Source: Ravibacter sp964559125 (GTDB taxonomy: Bacteria > Bacteroidota > Bacteroidia > Cytophagales > Spirosomataceae). Taken from it: a stretch of 64,000 nucleotides of DNA. The stretch lies in the NCBI GenBank assembly GCA_964559125.1, contig CAZLGW010000026.1, forward strand, positions 1 through 64,000, read 5' to 3'. Positions 52,055 through 60,616 of the stretch are shown here, piece by piece. A program made the position numbers and the translations under genes. The notes beneath the pieces were generated by a model. The model was not told the DNA's origin and made no database searches. It saw nothing but the letters and a program-made list of their open reading frames with translations. Position 1 is the stretch's first letter, and each line of letters begins with the position of its first letter.

Positions 52055-53128
52055 ATGTCTAAATATTATCATCTCAAAGTCAAGGAAGTCGTCCGGGAAA
52101 CAGCCGACACTGTCTCCATTCATTTCTGGCACCCGTGGAACGAAGTGGTCCAATATAAGCCCGGCCAGTATTTCACCATTCTTTGGCCGGCTGCAGACGG
52201 CACAAAACTGCGCCGGTCCTATTCCCTGTCGAGCTCGCCCTACACCGATATTTCTCCGGCAATTACCGTAAAAGAAATTGCAGGCGGAGCTGTTTCCGGC
52301 CACCTGGTTTCGGATATTAAGGAAGGGGATGTCCTCGAAATCATGCAGGCTACGGGGACCTTCTTTCTTGAACCTGACGCCGATCTGGAACGTACGGTCT
52401 TTCTTCTCGGCACAGGAAGCGGCATCTCCCCTCTTATTTCCATTGCCAGGTCTGTCCTGATCGTCGAACCCGAAAGCCAGGTAGTTCTTGTTTACGGAAA
52501 CAGAAGAAAAGAGAGTATCATCTTCTCCGAGGTTATTCTCAAAATGCAGGAGAAATACAAAGACAGGTTCCGGGTCATCCACTCGCTCACCCGGCCTGAG
52601 CCCGACTGGCAGGGTCACACAGGCCGGCTTACAAGAGACAAGCTGACGGAAATCCTGCAACCTTATACCGATTCACTCAGGCTACCGGCAAGCAGGTTCT
52701 TTATTTGCGGGCAGGAAGAATTTATGGATGAAGCAATACTGTCGCTCGAAATGCTTGGAGCGAACAGGGAAGCCATATCCCGGGAAAGCTTTTACATCAA
52801 CAGGGACATCGTCGAAAGCGACCCTCCGGCACAAGCTGAAGCGGATCTTCTGCAGGACCGGACCATCCTGCTGCGCTACGAAGGAGAAGAGCACCACCTC
52901 AAAGTAGGAGCCCATCAGACTGTGCTGGAAGCAGCCCTGGAAAACGACATAGACCTCCCCTACTCCTGTCAGGCCGGCATGTGTACTGCATGCCTCGGAC
53001 GCGCCCTGCAGGGCAAAGTAACACTTGACGAATACGATTCGCTCACGGAAGCTGAGCTGAAGGAAGGCTTCATTCTTACATGCGTAGCCCACCCCTTAAG
53101 CGACGACGTGATCATCGAAGTGGAATAA
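52055..53128 (+). CDS. FAD/NAD(P)-binding 2Fe-2S oxidoreductase (PaaE-like)
   Basis: The 357-residue protein has an FAD domain (LRRSYSLSSSPYTD, residues about 52-65), an NAD(P) domain (LLGTGSGISPLISIA near 111-125) and a C-terminal plant-type ferredoxin domain. The cluster cysteines lie in YSCQAGMCTAC and the final LTCVAHP. This is the order found in PaaE and related reductases, which pass electrons from NADPH to oxygenases. No oxygenase gene is nearby, so the partner is unknown. It lies just upstream of tRNA-Gly and 23 bases after the toxin gene. Confidence 0.9.
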   Translation: MSKYYHLKVKEVVRETADTVSIHFWHPWNEVVQYKPGQYFTILWPAADGTKLRRSYSLSSSPYTDISPAITVKEIAGGAVSGHLVSDIKEGDVLEIMQATGTFFLEPDADLERTVFLLGTGSGISPLISIARSVLIVEPESQVVLVYGNRRKESIIFSEVILKMQEKYKDRFRVIHSLTRPEPDWQGHTGRLTRDKLTEILQPYTDSLRLPASRFFICGQEEFMDEAILSLEMLGANREAISRESFYINRDIVESDPPAQAEADLLQDRTILLRYEGEEHHLKVGAHQTVLEAALENDIDLPYSCQAGMCTACLGRALQGKVTLDEYDSLTEAELKEGFILTCVAHPLSDDVIIEVE

Positions 53129-53149
53129 AAAATTACTTCCTGCCGGGTG

Positions 53150-53181
53150 TTGACATTTTCATAAAAAACTATCTAAATTTG
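53150..53181 (+). promoter_or_regulatory. Promoter of tRNA-Gly
   Basis: A -33 TTG (53150-53152) and a -7 element TAAATTTG (53174-53181) are 21 bases apart, a good match to the Bacteroidota consensus. The -7 element ends eight bases before the tRNA. Confidence 0.65.
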
Positions 53182-53189
53182 CCCTGTAC

Positions 53190-53262
53190 GCGGAAGTAGC
53201 TCAGTTGGTAGAGCGGCAGCTTCCCAAGCTGCAGGTCGTGGGTTCGAACCCCATTTTCCGCT
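53190..53262 (+). tRNA. tRNA-Gly (anticodon CCC)
   Basis: A full cloverleaf can be drawn: acceptor GCGGAAG/TTTCCGC, D stem GCTC/GAGC, anticodon stem GCAGC/GCTGC with loop TTCCCAA, variable AGGTC and T arm GTGGG-TTCGAAC-CCCAT. The anticodon is CCC, reading GGG. The discriminator is T. No CCA is encoded. Confidence 0.95.
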
Positions 53263-53264
53263 CA

Positions 53265-53310
53265 GAGAATAAAAAAACAGGATCCGGAAGAATCCTGTTT
53301 TTTTATTCTC
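53265..53310 (+). terminator. Terminator after tRNA-Gly
   Basis: Arms of 19 bases, 53265-53283 and 53292-53310, are perfect inverted copies (GAGAAT, an A run, CAGGAT on the left) around an eight-base loop, with a T run on the right arm. The hairpin starts two bases after the tRNA. Confidence 0.85.
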
Positions 53311-53480
53311 TATTCTTGTAATTCGTTATCTGGCTGGAAAGACCAAACTGGTAGACAGGAGGAGAAGATCCTCCGGGTCTGCTCTTTCTATACAGAATCC
53401 AGCTATATCAATAAAACAAGACCCTCCACTAGAAATAGGCTTGAGCCGAAAGATCTTCCCTAAGTTCCAACCCTTTCCAC

Positions 53481-53511
53481 TTTGTTATCACATATATCAT
53501 TTATACATTTG
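53481..53511 (+). promoter_or_regulatory. Consensus promoter for the two small genes
   Basis: TTTG (53481-53484), 19 bases, then TACATTTG (53504-53511) is an exact match to the consensus TTTG-N19-TAnnTTTG. It points to the small frame at 53541. The rest of 53311-53540 has no recognisable gene. Confidence 0.6.
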
Positions 53512-53540
53512 ATATAGCATATACTATACAATAAAAATAT

Positions 53541-53696
53541 GTGGACGAAGTACTATTTAATCTAAAAATGAGAATTGCTGCTTTGAAGCAATTCCTCCGG
53601 GATCGGTCAGAGCACCTGGCGGAGAAAGAAATCGAAGAGGTACTGGATCAGATAGACCGACTGATAAAGCTTTTGGGAAAATTGGAAAAGAAATAA
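53541..53696 (+). CDS. Small helical protein of unknown function (51 aa)
   Basis: Read from GTG 53541 (or ATG 53568), the product is DEVLFNLKMRIAALKQFLRD, then RSEHLAEKEIEEVLDQIDRL and IKLLGKLEKK. It is highly charged and strongly helical, probably a coiled coil. A consensus promoter lies 30 bases upstream, and another small gene follows after 38 bases on the same strand. No family recognised. GTG gives the better spacing from the promoter. Confidence 0.45.
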   Translation: MDEVLFNLKMRIAALKQFLRDRSEHLAEKEIEEVLDQIDRLIKLLGKLEKK

Positions 53697-53734
53697 ACCG
53701 GAAAGGAAAACCAATCCATAACCTGATCATAAAT

Positions 53735-54019
53735 ATGGACTACAAAGAGGAACTGAAAAAACTGATGAAAGAGGCTTCCGAAGCCGAAGATCAGGCGATT
53801 ATGTATCTGCTGGCCCGGGATAAAGTTGTAGATCTTAACGAATGGGTAACTATTCGGGAGTACTGCAGACGTTTCGGTATTGAGACTACCGAAACAGTAA
53901 GCAACTGGATCAGGAGGGGAATAATCCCTTCCGAAGATACAATGCTGATTAAAGAATTTAACGATACAACCTTAATCAGGGCGAAAGAATACCACATCAG
54001 GGCTTATAAAAAAGCCTGA
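53735..54019 (+). CDS. Small protein with MerR/HTH-like C-terminal part
   Basis: The 94-residue protein has a helical N-terminus (KEELKKLMKEASEAEDQAIM). A segment follows (WVTIREYCRRFGIETTETVS, then NWIRRGIIPSEDTML) that reads like the helix-turn-helix of excisionase/MerR-type proteins: a word such as TIREYCRRF..TETVSNWIRRG and then an isoleucine-proline turn. It probably binds DNA. It follows the 51-residue gene closely and may be co-transcribed from the promoter at 53481. Its end faces the thioredoxin-like gene on the other strand. Confidence 0.6.
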   Translation: MDYKEELKKLMKEASEAEDQAIMYLLARDKVVDLNEWVTIREYCRRFGIETTETVSNWIRRGIIPSEDTMLIKEFNDTTLIRAKEYHIRAYKKA

Positions 54020-54034
54020 TCAATTCTCCACCCT

Positions 54035-54529
54035 TTACTCCCTGAACCCTTCTAAAGCTTCTTCCAATTGGGAATAGCTCAACTCACCTTCCAGGAAAGT
54101 CTTCTTTCCCTTTCCCGGGCGTATGATCAATGTAGCGGGCAAAGCGCCTGACCAGGAAGCGTCGACCCGATCGATGTATTCCTGCTGATTGGCTTCGTCG
54201 AGGAGAAAAAAGTCTGCCGTTATACCTGTACGGCTGACAAAGGGCTTTACCTTGGTTTCAAGGGTATTCCGGCTGTCGAGACTTACAAGCATAACCTTTA
54301 CGCCCGATGCGCCGTATTTATCGTGGATCTCCTGGAAATGCGGCAGTTCCTTAACACACGGCGCACACCAGGTCGCCCAGAAATTCACAACAAACGTGAC
54401 ATCCCCTCCCTTCTGCAGCTTTGCCTCCAGCTCACTGAGCTTCAAAAGACTTATAGACTGTCCGTATAACGATTCAGCACACAGGAGGAGAGCCAGGATA
54501 CCGCTAAGAAAAAACTTAAATATTTTCAT
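54035..54529 (-). CDS. TlpA-like secreted thioredoxin-family protein
   Basis: The 164-residue protein has a signal peptide (FFLSGILALLLCAESLYGQ) and a thioredoxin fold with the redox-active WCAPC motif in VVNFWATWCAPCVKELPHF, then the cis-proline region ALPATLIIRPG. This is the TlpA/ResA pattern: a periplasmic protein that reduces disulfides, for example in cytochrome c maturation. It is read away from the large Ig-repeat gene. Confidence 0.88.
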   Translation of the reverse strand: MKIFKFFLSGILALLLCAESLYGQSISLLKLSELEAKLQKGGDVTFVVNFWATWCAPCVKELPHFQEIHDKYGASGVKVMLVSLDSRNTLETKVKPFVSRTGITADFFLLDEANQQEYIDRVDASWSGALPATLIIRPGKGKKTFLEGELSYSQLEEALEGFRE

Positions 54530-54653
54530 GGCACTTTACAAACAGGAGATCGGCGAACTTCCCTACCCCGGTTTTCGCGACGGACTGATCTCCTGAATTA
54601 GCATATAAAAATAGTGTATTTAACTCAAAAAGCGTAGGCAAGCAAAAAATTTC

Positions 54654-54661
54654 TACCTTTG
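54654..54661 (+). promoter_or_regulatory. Candidate -7 element for the Ig-repeat gene
   Basis: TACCTTTG matches TAnnTTTG and ends 32 bases before ATG 54694. A -33 TTTG is lacking. The TCAC repeats seen at the two LamG genes are absent here. Confidence 0.45.
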
Positions 54662-54693
54662 ATTTTCAATTCGATTCTATTTTTCATCTGGAT

Positions 54694-57600
54694 ATGAGAG
54701 CTGGATTTTTAACTTCTTTAATTTTCACTTTAATCAGCGGTCTTGCGACCATTCAACATACGCTGGCGCAGATTTCCGGGATCACTTACCCGACAGCAGC
54801 CTGTACAGGACAATCAATCTCCGTTGCTTTTACTGCTCCTCCCGCCACTTATACAATCCGGCTGATACCCGCTACCGGGCCGGCTATCACACTTGGAACA
54901 GCTACCTCATCGCCCGCCAGTGTTTTGATACCAAATACCGGGGTCGCAGCCGGGAGCTATAAAATCAGGGTTGTCAATGTCTCTGTTGATTCGACCACAG
55001 GTAGCGGCAACCTGGATATAGCTGCGCCGCCCGCCAAGCCGGTAGTTTCATCCCTGCAGCCTGTTTGTGTGGGAACTGCCGTTACGCCGGCGTATGTAGC
55101 CGCTGCCGTAACGAGTGGCACAGATCTGAAATGGTATCCCACAAGCGATGTCAGCGGTGCGGGCACTTCTGCTCCGGTTATCCCTGATCCTCTGACAGCC
55201 GGCTCTACAAACTTCTACGTTGTGAGTACCAATGCCGCCTGTAAAAGTGAAGCTTCAATAGTATCGCTTGTAGTGAATGCGTCGCCTGCAGTCCCCACCG
55301 TTACAACCCCGGTGAATGTCTGTACCGGCGCGGCGCTGACATTAGCTGCCGGTGGCTCCAACCTGAAATGGTACTCCTCCACCGGAACACCCCTTCCCTC
55401 TGCCCCTATCGTACCTACAGCCAGCGCAGGCACGCAGACCTACCAGGTATCGCAATCTGTCGGCAACTGCGAAGGACCTAAAGCTACAATTACTGTCAAT
55501 ATAACAGCTGCTCCGGCTACACCGACACTGGTTGCGGCTCCGGCACCTGTGTGCCTGGGCGCAACAGTACCGGAAAGCGCTTTCACCGGCGCCATCGCTT
55601 CCGGGGCCGGTATGCTGGTCTGGTATAGCGCAGCATCCGGAGGGTCGCCCCTTACAGCCGGCAATATTACCGTGAACACCTCTACTACAGGCGAAAAGAG
55701 CTTGTATGTAGCCCGAAAAGTTGATGACTGCGAAAGCGCCCGGCTGAAAGTAAGCATTACAGTCAATGCCATCCCTGCCGCTCCTTTGGTTACCACTCCT
55801 GTCAATACATGCGTCGGCACAACGCCGGCGCCGGTTCTTAGCGCAACAGGCGCCAATCTCAAATGGTATTCGTCGGCGGGGGCTGCCCTTCCGTCAACAC
55901 CGGTGATATCTACCGCCTCTGCCTCTACGACAAGTTATGGTGTTACACAGACCGTCAATGGCTGTGAAAGTCCAAAGTCGACCATTACTGTTAATGTCAA
56001 CACTGTCCCGCCGACTCCTGTTATCGCTACGCCTCCCGCCGCGGTCTGCATAGGTGCATCGGTTCCGGCAGCCACATTTACAAATGCTATCGCAGCCGGA
56101 ACGGGTACACTGGTCTGGTACAGCTCTGCTTCCGGCGGAACGCCTCTTTCAGGCCCTAATATCACCGTGAGCACCAGTACAGCTGGGGTCAAAAGCCTGT
56201 ATGTGGCACGGAAGCAGGGAGATTGCGAGAGCCCCAGGCTGAAAGTTGACATTACCGTAAAACCTCTTCCCGCTGCGCCGGGAGTAGCGGCGCTCGATGT
56301 CTGCGTAGGCGATACGCCTGCGCCGGTGCTGACCGCCACAGGGACGGGCTTGAAATGGTATAATTCGTCGGGCACAACAGCACTTGCATCGGCTCCTACC
56401 ATTCCGACAACTGCTGCGGCCACTTTTACTTACCAGGTAAGCCAGACGGTAGACGGCTGCGAAGGTCCGAAAGCAACCATAGTAGCCAGGGTACATAAAA
56501 CCGCTGCCCCCGCTGTGACCAGCTCCATTGCCTATTGTAAAGGCGAAACGCCTGCAGCGCTGACCGCCACAGGCACAGCGCTCAAATGGTATACCGCTGC
56601 TACCGGGGGAACAGGTACCGCTACTCCGCCAACTGTCTCTACCGCTACCGTAGGTACAGTAGCTTATTACGTAACCCAGACACTGAATGGCTGTGAAAGC
56701 GAAAGGGCGAGGATCGATGTAAGAACCAAGGAAGTACCCGTAACCCCGGTCGTTACCGACGTACCTGATGTCTGTCAGGCGTCGACAGTATCTTCTACGC
56801 AGTTGCTGAATGCAGTGACAACCGCTACCGGAACGCTCAAATGGTATACCGCTGCAACCGGGGGAACAGGCACTTCTGCTGCACCCACACCGGTTACCAC
56901 TACCTCCGGAACCCGCAACTACTACGTAACGCAATCGATAGAAGCCTGCGAAAGCCCGAGAGCAAACATTAAAATGGAGGTTAAAGCCCTCCCCGCAGCT
57001 CCCGGAGTGACTGCTACCGTCGATCTTTGCCACCAGGCAACTTCAACCACTCCGCTCGCAGCCACAGCTGCCGGTTCCAATACCCTGAAGTGGTATAATG
57101 CAGCCACCGGTGGAAATGCTTTGGCAAATGCCCCGATACCCGCTACCTCGACTGTTGCGACAACGCCGTACTACGTAAGCCAGGTACACGCCTATTCAAC
57201 ATCTCTTTCATGCGAGGGACCCCGGGCCAGGATAAACGTAGTGGTCAACCCGCTCCCGGCAGTTGCCAACTCTACAGATCAGGTGGTATGCCAGACAAGA
57301 CAAGATCAAATCCTCAATTTCGCTGCCAGCACGAGTGGTTCGGGCAACTCCCTGGTATGGTTTGCCAACGAAAGCGCAACCAGCGCAGAAACTACTGTCC
57401 CGTCGCGTAACCTGAATACTGCGGGAGAATTTGAATATTTTGTTGCCCAAAAATCAAACAAGGAGTGTATCGGTGCGCGCAAGCCCGTGAAGATAAGAGT
57501 AAAACGACTGCCGGGATTACCGGCTGTCTCCAACCTGGAATACTGCCAGTTTGAAAATACTCCTGCCCTGACCGCCGGGCTGGAAGCAAATGCTACTCCG

Positions 57601-59058
57601 AACTGGTACGGACTCAATGCAACAGGAGGCTCTCCTTCTCCGGTAGCGCCGTCGCCGTCAACAGAAGATGGAGGTACTTTCTCTTACTATGTGAGCCAGA
57701 CACTGGAAGCCTGTGAAGGAGATCGGGCGGAGATCAGGGTACTGGTCAAAACCACCCCAAAACCGGAGACTCAGACCGAAATTTCCTATTGTCATAACGC
57801 TCCCTCTACGCCTTTGTCTGCAAACGGGCAGCGGCTGTGGTGGTACAGGCCCAACGGTGAAAGGCAGAATGCCCCCTTTACCCCCTTTACCGCTTCTGTA
57901 GGTGACCAGTTCTTCTACGTGACCCAAACCGGCGATAACAACTGTGAAAGTCCCAAGCAGGAGATCAAGATAACGGTGTATCCACTCCCGTCAGCCACCA
58001 TATCAGGCCAGTCTTCCATCCCGCTGGGCGGAACGGCTTCCATCCAGATCGACTTTACCGGGATGGGGCCATGGTCGTACAAACTATCCAACGGCTATAG
58101 CGGCACCAGCGAGTCCAATACGGTTTCCATCCAGGTACAGCCGGCCTTTACCACATCCTACCTCGTAACGGAAGTTTCCAACGCTTGCGGTAACGGGACA
58201 CCCAACGGCAGCGCTGTCGTAACCGTATTGAGACCCACTATCACAACCGGTAATCCTAACGCCGTTACAGTATGTGCAGGTGCTGAAATAGCCGTCCCTA
58301 TACAGCGCTCGGGAAGTTTCCCCTCCGGCAGTAAATTCGTACTTCAGATCGCTAAGGAAAATAACGACGACAGCTTTAAAACGATTGCAACGACCGTATC
58401 GGGCAATACACTCACCAGCACACTTCCTGATACGCTTGAGGGAGGCACTTATTTTGTCAGGGCAATCAGTGAAAACCCGAATCCCGACCTGAGCACCGTC
58501 GGAAGCGTGAGCGGGGTAAACATCCTGGTAGATCCTAAACCGACAGCCACGCTGCCCGACGACAGGACTATACTGGAAGGCCAGTCTACAACGCTATCTA
58601 TTGAATTGACGGGAGCTGCTCCCTGGACATTCTCTTATTCAGACGGAACTGAAAGCAACTCCATTACGACGAGTACGTCTCCGTATAATCTGAACGTAAC
58701 ACCGCCGGTCACAACGGTCTATAGCATTACTTCGATAGAGAACAAATGCGGGGCCGGACGGTCTTTTGGTGAAACGCGGGTCCAGGTGGATAAGATCCTG
58801 GGAGTGGAGCCTGTCGCCGAAAACTGGGTAAAGGTATTGCCTACCGTTACCTACGATCATTGCAGGGTTGAGCTTGATGTAGCCGGATACGAGGGAATAG
58901 AGCTGAAAATTGTCGACCTCTCAGGCAGGACGCTCAGAACACTTCTCCTGAACTCGGCAATAACTCCCGTCGATATGGGCAACCTGCCGTCGGGTATCTA
59001 TTTCTTCCAGGTCAGGAAAGACCGGAGCCTCGCTGTAATCAAAGTACTGAAACCATAG
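54694..59058 (+). CDS. Large secreted protein with Ig-like repeats and T9SS sorting domain
   Basis: The 1454-residue protein has a signal peptide (FLTSLIFTLISGLATIQHTL). A long array of Ig-like repeats, about 75-95 residues each, follows. Each repeat has a VC.G.....L.A.G..LKWY start, a YYVSQT or TYQVSQT strand and an ESPRA.I.V.V end with conserved cysteines. The C-terminus is a T9SS type A tail (VKVLPTVTYDHCRVELDVAG ... GNLPSGIYFFQV). Repeats are more similar to one another near the middle, as in recent internal duplication. It is a surface adhesin or structural protein by inference. The tadA gene begins immediately after. Confidence 0.87.
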   Translation: MRAGFLTSLIFTLISGLATIQHTLAQISGITYPTAACTGQSISVAFTAPPATYTIRLIPATGPAITLGTATSSPASVLIPNTGVAAGSYKIRVVNVSVDSTTGSGNLDIAAPPAKPVVSSLQPVCVGTAVTPAYVAAAVTSGTDLKWYPTSDVSGAGTSAPVIPDPLTAGSTNFYVVSTNAACKSEASIVSLVVNASPAVPTVTTPVNVCTGAALTLAAGGSNLKWYSSTGTPLPSAPIVPTASAGTQTYQVSQSVGNCEGPKATITVNITAAPATPTLVAAPAPVCLGATVPESAFTGAIASGAGMLVWYSAASGGSPLTAGNITVNTSTTGEKSLYVARKVDDCESARLKVSITVNAIPAAPLVTTPVNTCVGTTPAPVLSATGANLKWYSSAGAALPSTPVISTASASTTSYGVTQTVNGCESPKSTITVNVNTVPPTPVIATPPAAVCIGASVPAATFTNAIAAGTGTLVWYSSASGGTPLSGPNITVSTSTAGVKSLYVARKQGDCESPRLKVDITVKPLPAAPGVAALDVCVGDTPAPVLTATGTGLKWYNSSGTTALASAPTIPTTAAATFTYQVSQTVDGCEGPKATIVARVHKTAAPAVTSSIAYCKGETPAALTATGTALKWYTAATGGTGTATPPTVSTATVGTVAYYVTQTLNGCESERARIDVRTKEVPVTPVVTDVPDVCQASTVSSTQLLNAVTTATGTLKWYTAATGGTGTSAAPTPVTTTSGTRNYYVTQSIEACESPRANIKMEVKALPAAPGVTATVDLCHQATSTTPLAATAAGSNTLKWYNAATGGNALANAPIPATSTVATTPYYVSQVHAYSTSLSCEGPRARINVVVNPLPAVANSTDQVVCQTRQDQILNFAASTSGSGNSLVWFANESATSAETTVPSRNLNTAGEFEYFVAQKSNKECIGARKPVKIRVKRLPGLPAVSNLEYCQFENTPALTAGLEANATPNWYGLNATGGSPSPVAPSPSTEDGGTFSYYVSQTLEACEGDRAEIRVLVKTTPKPETQTEISYCHNAPSTPLSANGQRLWWYRPNGERQNAPFTPFTASVGDQFFYVTQTGDNNCESPKQEIKITVYPLPSATISGQSSIPLGGTASIQIDFTGMGPWSYKLSNGYSGTSESNTVSIQVQPAFTTSYLVTEVSNACGNGTPNGSAVVTVLRPTITTGNPNAVTVCAGAEIAVPIQRSGSFPSGSKFVLQIAKENNDDSFKTIATTVSGNTLTSTLPDTLEGGTYFVRAISENPNPDLSTVGSVSGVNILVDPKPTATLPDDRTILEGQSTTLSIELTGAAPWTFSYSDGTESNSITTSTSPYNLNVTPPVTTVYSITSIENKCGAGRSFGETRVQVDKILGVEPVAENWVKVLPTVTYDHCRVELDVAGYEGIELKIVDLSGRTLRTLLLNSAITPVDMGNLPSGIYFFQVRKDRSLAVIKVLKP

Positions 59059-59073
59059 GTGCGTATTACGCTC

Positions 59074-59523
59074 ATGCCGTTTCTTAACCTGTCAGACGAG
59101 CATTACATGACTGAAGCCCTTTCCCTGGCCCACGAAGCGGCCGGAGAGGGAGAAATACCCGTAGGTGCCGTAGTGGTATGCCAGGGCAGGATCATAGCAA
59201 GGGCCAAAAATTCTACCGAAAGGCTGAACGACGTGACGGCACACGCCGAGATATTGTCTATAACCGCAGCTTCGGAATACCTGGGTGGAAAATACCTCAA
59301 TGACTGTACGCTTTTTATTACACTTGAGCCCTGCCTGATGTGTGCGGGCGCCCTGTACTGGGCTCAGATCGGACGTATAGTATTCGGAGCTTCTGACGAA
59401 AAGAGAGGTTACAGCCGTGTAAAGGCGCCTGTTCTGCATCCCAAAACACTGGTCCGCTCAGGAGTTCTGGAAGAAGAATGCAGGGATGTGCTGCTAAAAT
59501 TTTTCGCCCGTTTACGAACATAA
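59074..59523 (+). CDS. tadA: tRNA-specific adenosine deaminase (TadA-like)
   Basis: The 149-residue protein has the cytidine-deaminase-like zinc motifs HAEI and PCLMCAGA, and GEIPVGAVVV near its start, as in TadA. It converts adenosine to inosine at the wobble position of tRNA-Arg. The frame is open from GTG 59059, next to the preceding stop; ATG 59074 gives a normal N-terminus. The neighbours are not functionally linked. Confidence 0.88.
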   Translation: MPFLNLSDEHYMTEALSLAHEAAGEGEIPVGAVVVCQGRIIARAKNSTERLNDVTAHAEILSITAASEYLGGKYLNDCTLFITLEPCLMCAGALYWAQIGRIVFGASDEKRGYSRVKAPVLHPKTLVRSGVLEEECRDVLLKFFARLRT

Positions 59524-59587
59524 TCGCCGTGGACCACGTTATACCTTTAACGAACTCAGTATAATCTTATCAATTTTATTTTCAATT

Positions 59588-60196
59588 ATGGCCTTTACAC
59601 TAGCCCCGTTACCATACGCCAACGATGCTTTGGAACCCCATTTCGACGCGAAGACAATGGAAATCCATCACGACAGGCATCACCAGGCTTACGTCACTAA
59701 CCTCAACAACGCCGTCGAAGGAACAGAACACGCCGATAAGTCCCTGGCAGAGCTGGTAGCATCTGCAGGCACTATTTCCCCGGCAGTACGCAATAACGGC
59801 GGAGGTCACTGGAACCATACTTTTTTCTGGAATACGATCTCACCAAAAGGCGGCGGCTCTCCTAAAGGAGATCTTGCCAAAGCTATTGATGCGAAGTTCG
59901 GTTCCTTTGATGCATTTAAGGAAGAATTTAAAAAAGCTGCTACAAGCCGCTTCGGATCAGGCTGGGCCTGGTTGATCGGTACCGGAAACGGAGAGGTGGC
60001 AGTTACTTCTACTGCCAACCAGGACAATCCTTTGATGGACGTAGCTGAAGTAAAAGGCACGCCTATCGTCGGGCTCGATGTCTGGGAACACGCCTATTAC
60101 CTGAAATATCAGAACAAGCGCCCCGATTATATCGATGCATTCTGGAATGTTGTCGATTGGGACGCTGCCGAGAAAAATTTCAAAGAGGCAAAGTAA
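59588..60196 (+). CDS. sod: Superoxide dismutase (Fe/Mn family)
   Basis: The 202-residue protein matches the Fe/Mn family. Metal ligands are His27 (MEIHHDRHHQ), His77 (GGHWNHTFFW), and the Asp and His of LDVWEHAYYLKYQ. It converts superoxide to hydrogen peroxide and oxygen, probably in the cytoplasm as no signal peptide is present. The metal cannot be told with certainty. A hairpin terminator follows. Confidence 0.95.
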   Translation: MAFTLAPLPYANDALEPHFDAKTMEIHHDRHHQAYVTNLNNAVEGTEHADKSLAELVASAGTISPAVRNNGGGHWNHTFFWNTISPKGGGSPKGDLAKAIDAKFGSFDAFKEEFKKAATSRFGSGWAWLIGTGNGEVAVTSTANQDNPLMDVAEVKGTPIVGLDVWEHAYYLKYQNKRPDYIDAFWNVVDWDAAEKNFKEAK

Positions 60197-60208
60197 TCTG
60201 ATTATCAA

Positions 60209-60271
60209 AGGGAAAGAATTGACGCTATCAAAATTCTGAATTTTGGATTTGTAAAGATCAATTCTTTCCCT
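60209..60271 (+). terminator. Long hairpin between sod and tRNA-His
   Basis: AGGGAAAGAATTGA (60209-60222) and TCAATTCTTTCCCT (60258-60271) are perfect 14-base inverted copies. Inside, CAAAATT (60229-60235) and AATTTTG (60239-60245) form a second stem. The -33 element of the tRNA-His promoter lies within the hairpin and its -7 element starts at the last base, so termination of sod and initiation of the tRNA share DNA. Confidence 0.6.
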
Positions 60272-60278
60272 ACTTTTG
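60248..60278 (+). promoter_or_regulatory. Promoter of tRNA-His
   Basis: TTTG (60248-60251), 19 bases, then TACTTTTG (60271-60278) is an exact match to the consensus and ends 11 bases before the tRNA. Confidence 0.7.
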
Positions 60279-60289
60279 TGTCCGCAAAC

Positions 60290-60364
<75 letters not shown>

Positions 60365-60387
60365 CTTCTACAGATTTATAAAGTAGC

Positions 60388-60422
60388 AAAAAGCCTGTTT
60401 AACGCGTTTAAACGGGCTTTTT
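60388..60422 (+). terminator. Terminator after tRNA-His
   Basis: AAAAAGCCTGTTTAA (60388-60402) pairs with TTAAACGGGCTTTTT (60408-60422) with one T-G wobble and a five-base loop, followed by more T. It ends transcription of tRNA-His. Confidence 0.8.
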
Positions 60423-60445
60423 TGATTTTTAGCCCTGTCAAAATT

Positions 60446-60568
60446 TGCGTAAAAACGCACGGTTTATGGCTACAAACCGTGGAGTCAGGGATTTTTCCAG
60501 CCCTCATGACGCAACATAAACGCTGTAACTGGCTGACAAGCAAGATGTTTCAATAAAACACATCTTGC
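60446..60568. other. Cluster of three hairpins upstream of the integrase gene
   Basis: TGCGT/ACGCA (60446-60459), CACGGTTT/AAACCGTG (60458-60481, overlapping the first by two bases) and GCAAGATGT/ACATCTTGC (60540-60568) lie between the tRNA-His terminator and the integrase start. Such inverted repeats could be recombinase arm sites, an operator or translation control for the integrase. None is proven. Confidence 0.35.
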
Positions 60569-60616
60569 AGCAAGAGTGTGGTTTCCTGAACTTTGTTCAC
60601 CCAAACACTTATAGCT

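Noticed and set aside
55000..57900. Regularly repeated DNA in the Ig-repeat gene, considered as a CRISPR array
   Set aside because: Repeats are long, imperfect, in frame and encode Ig-like strands; there are no spacers.
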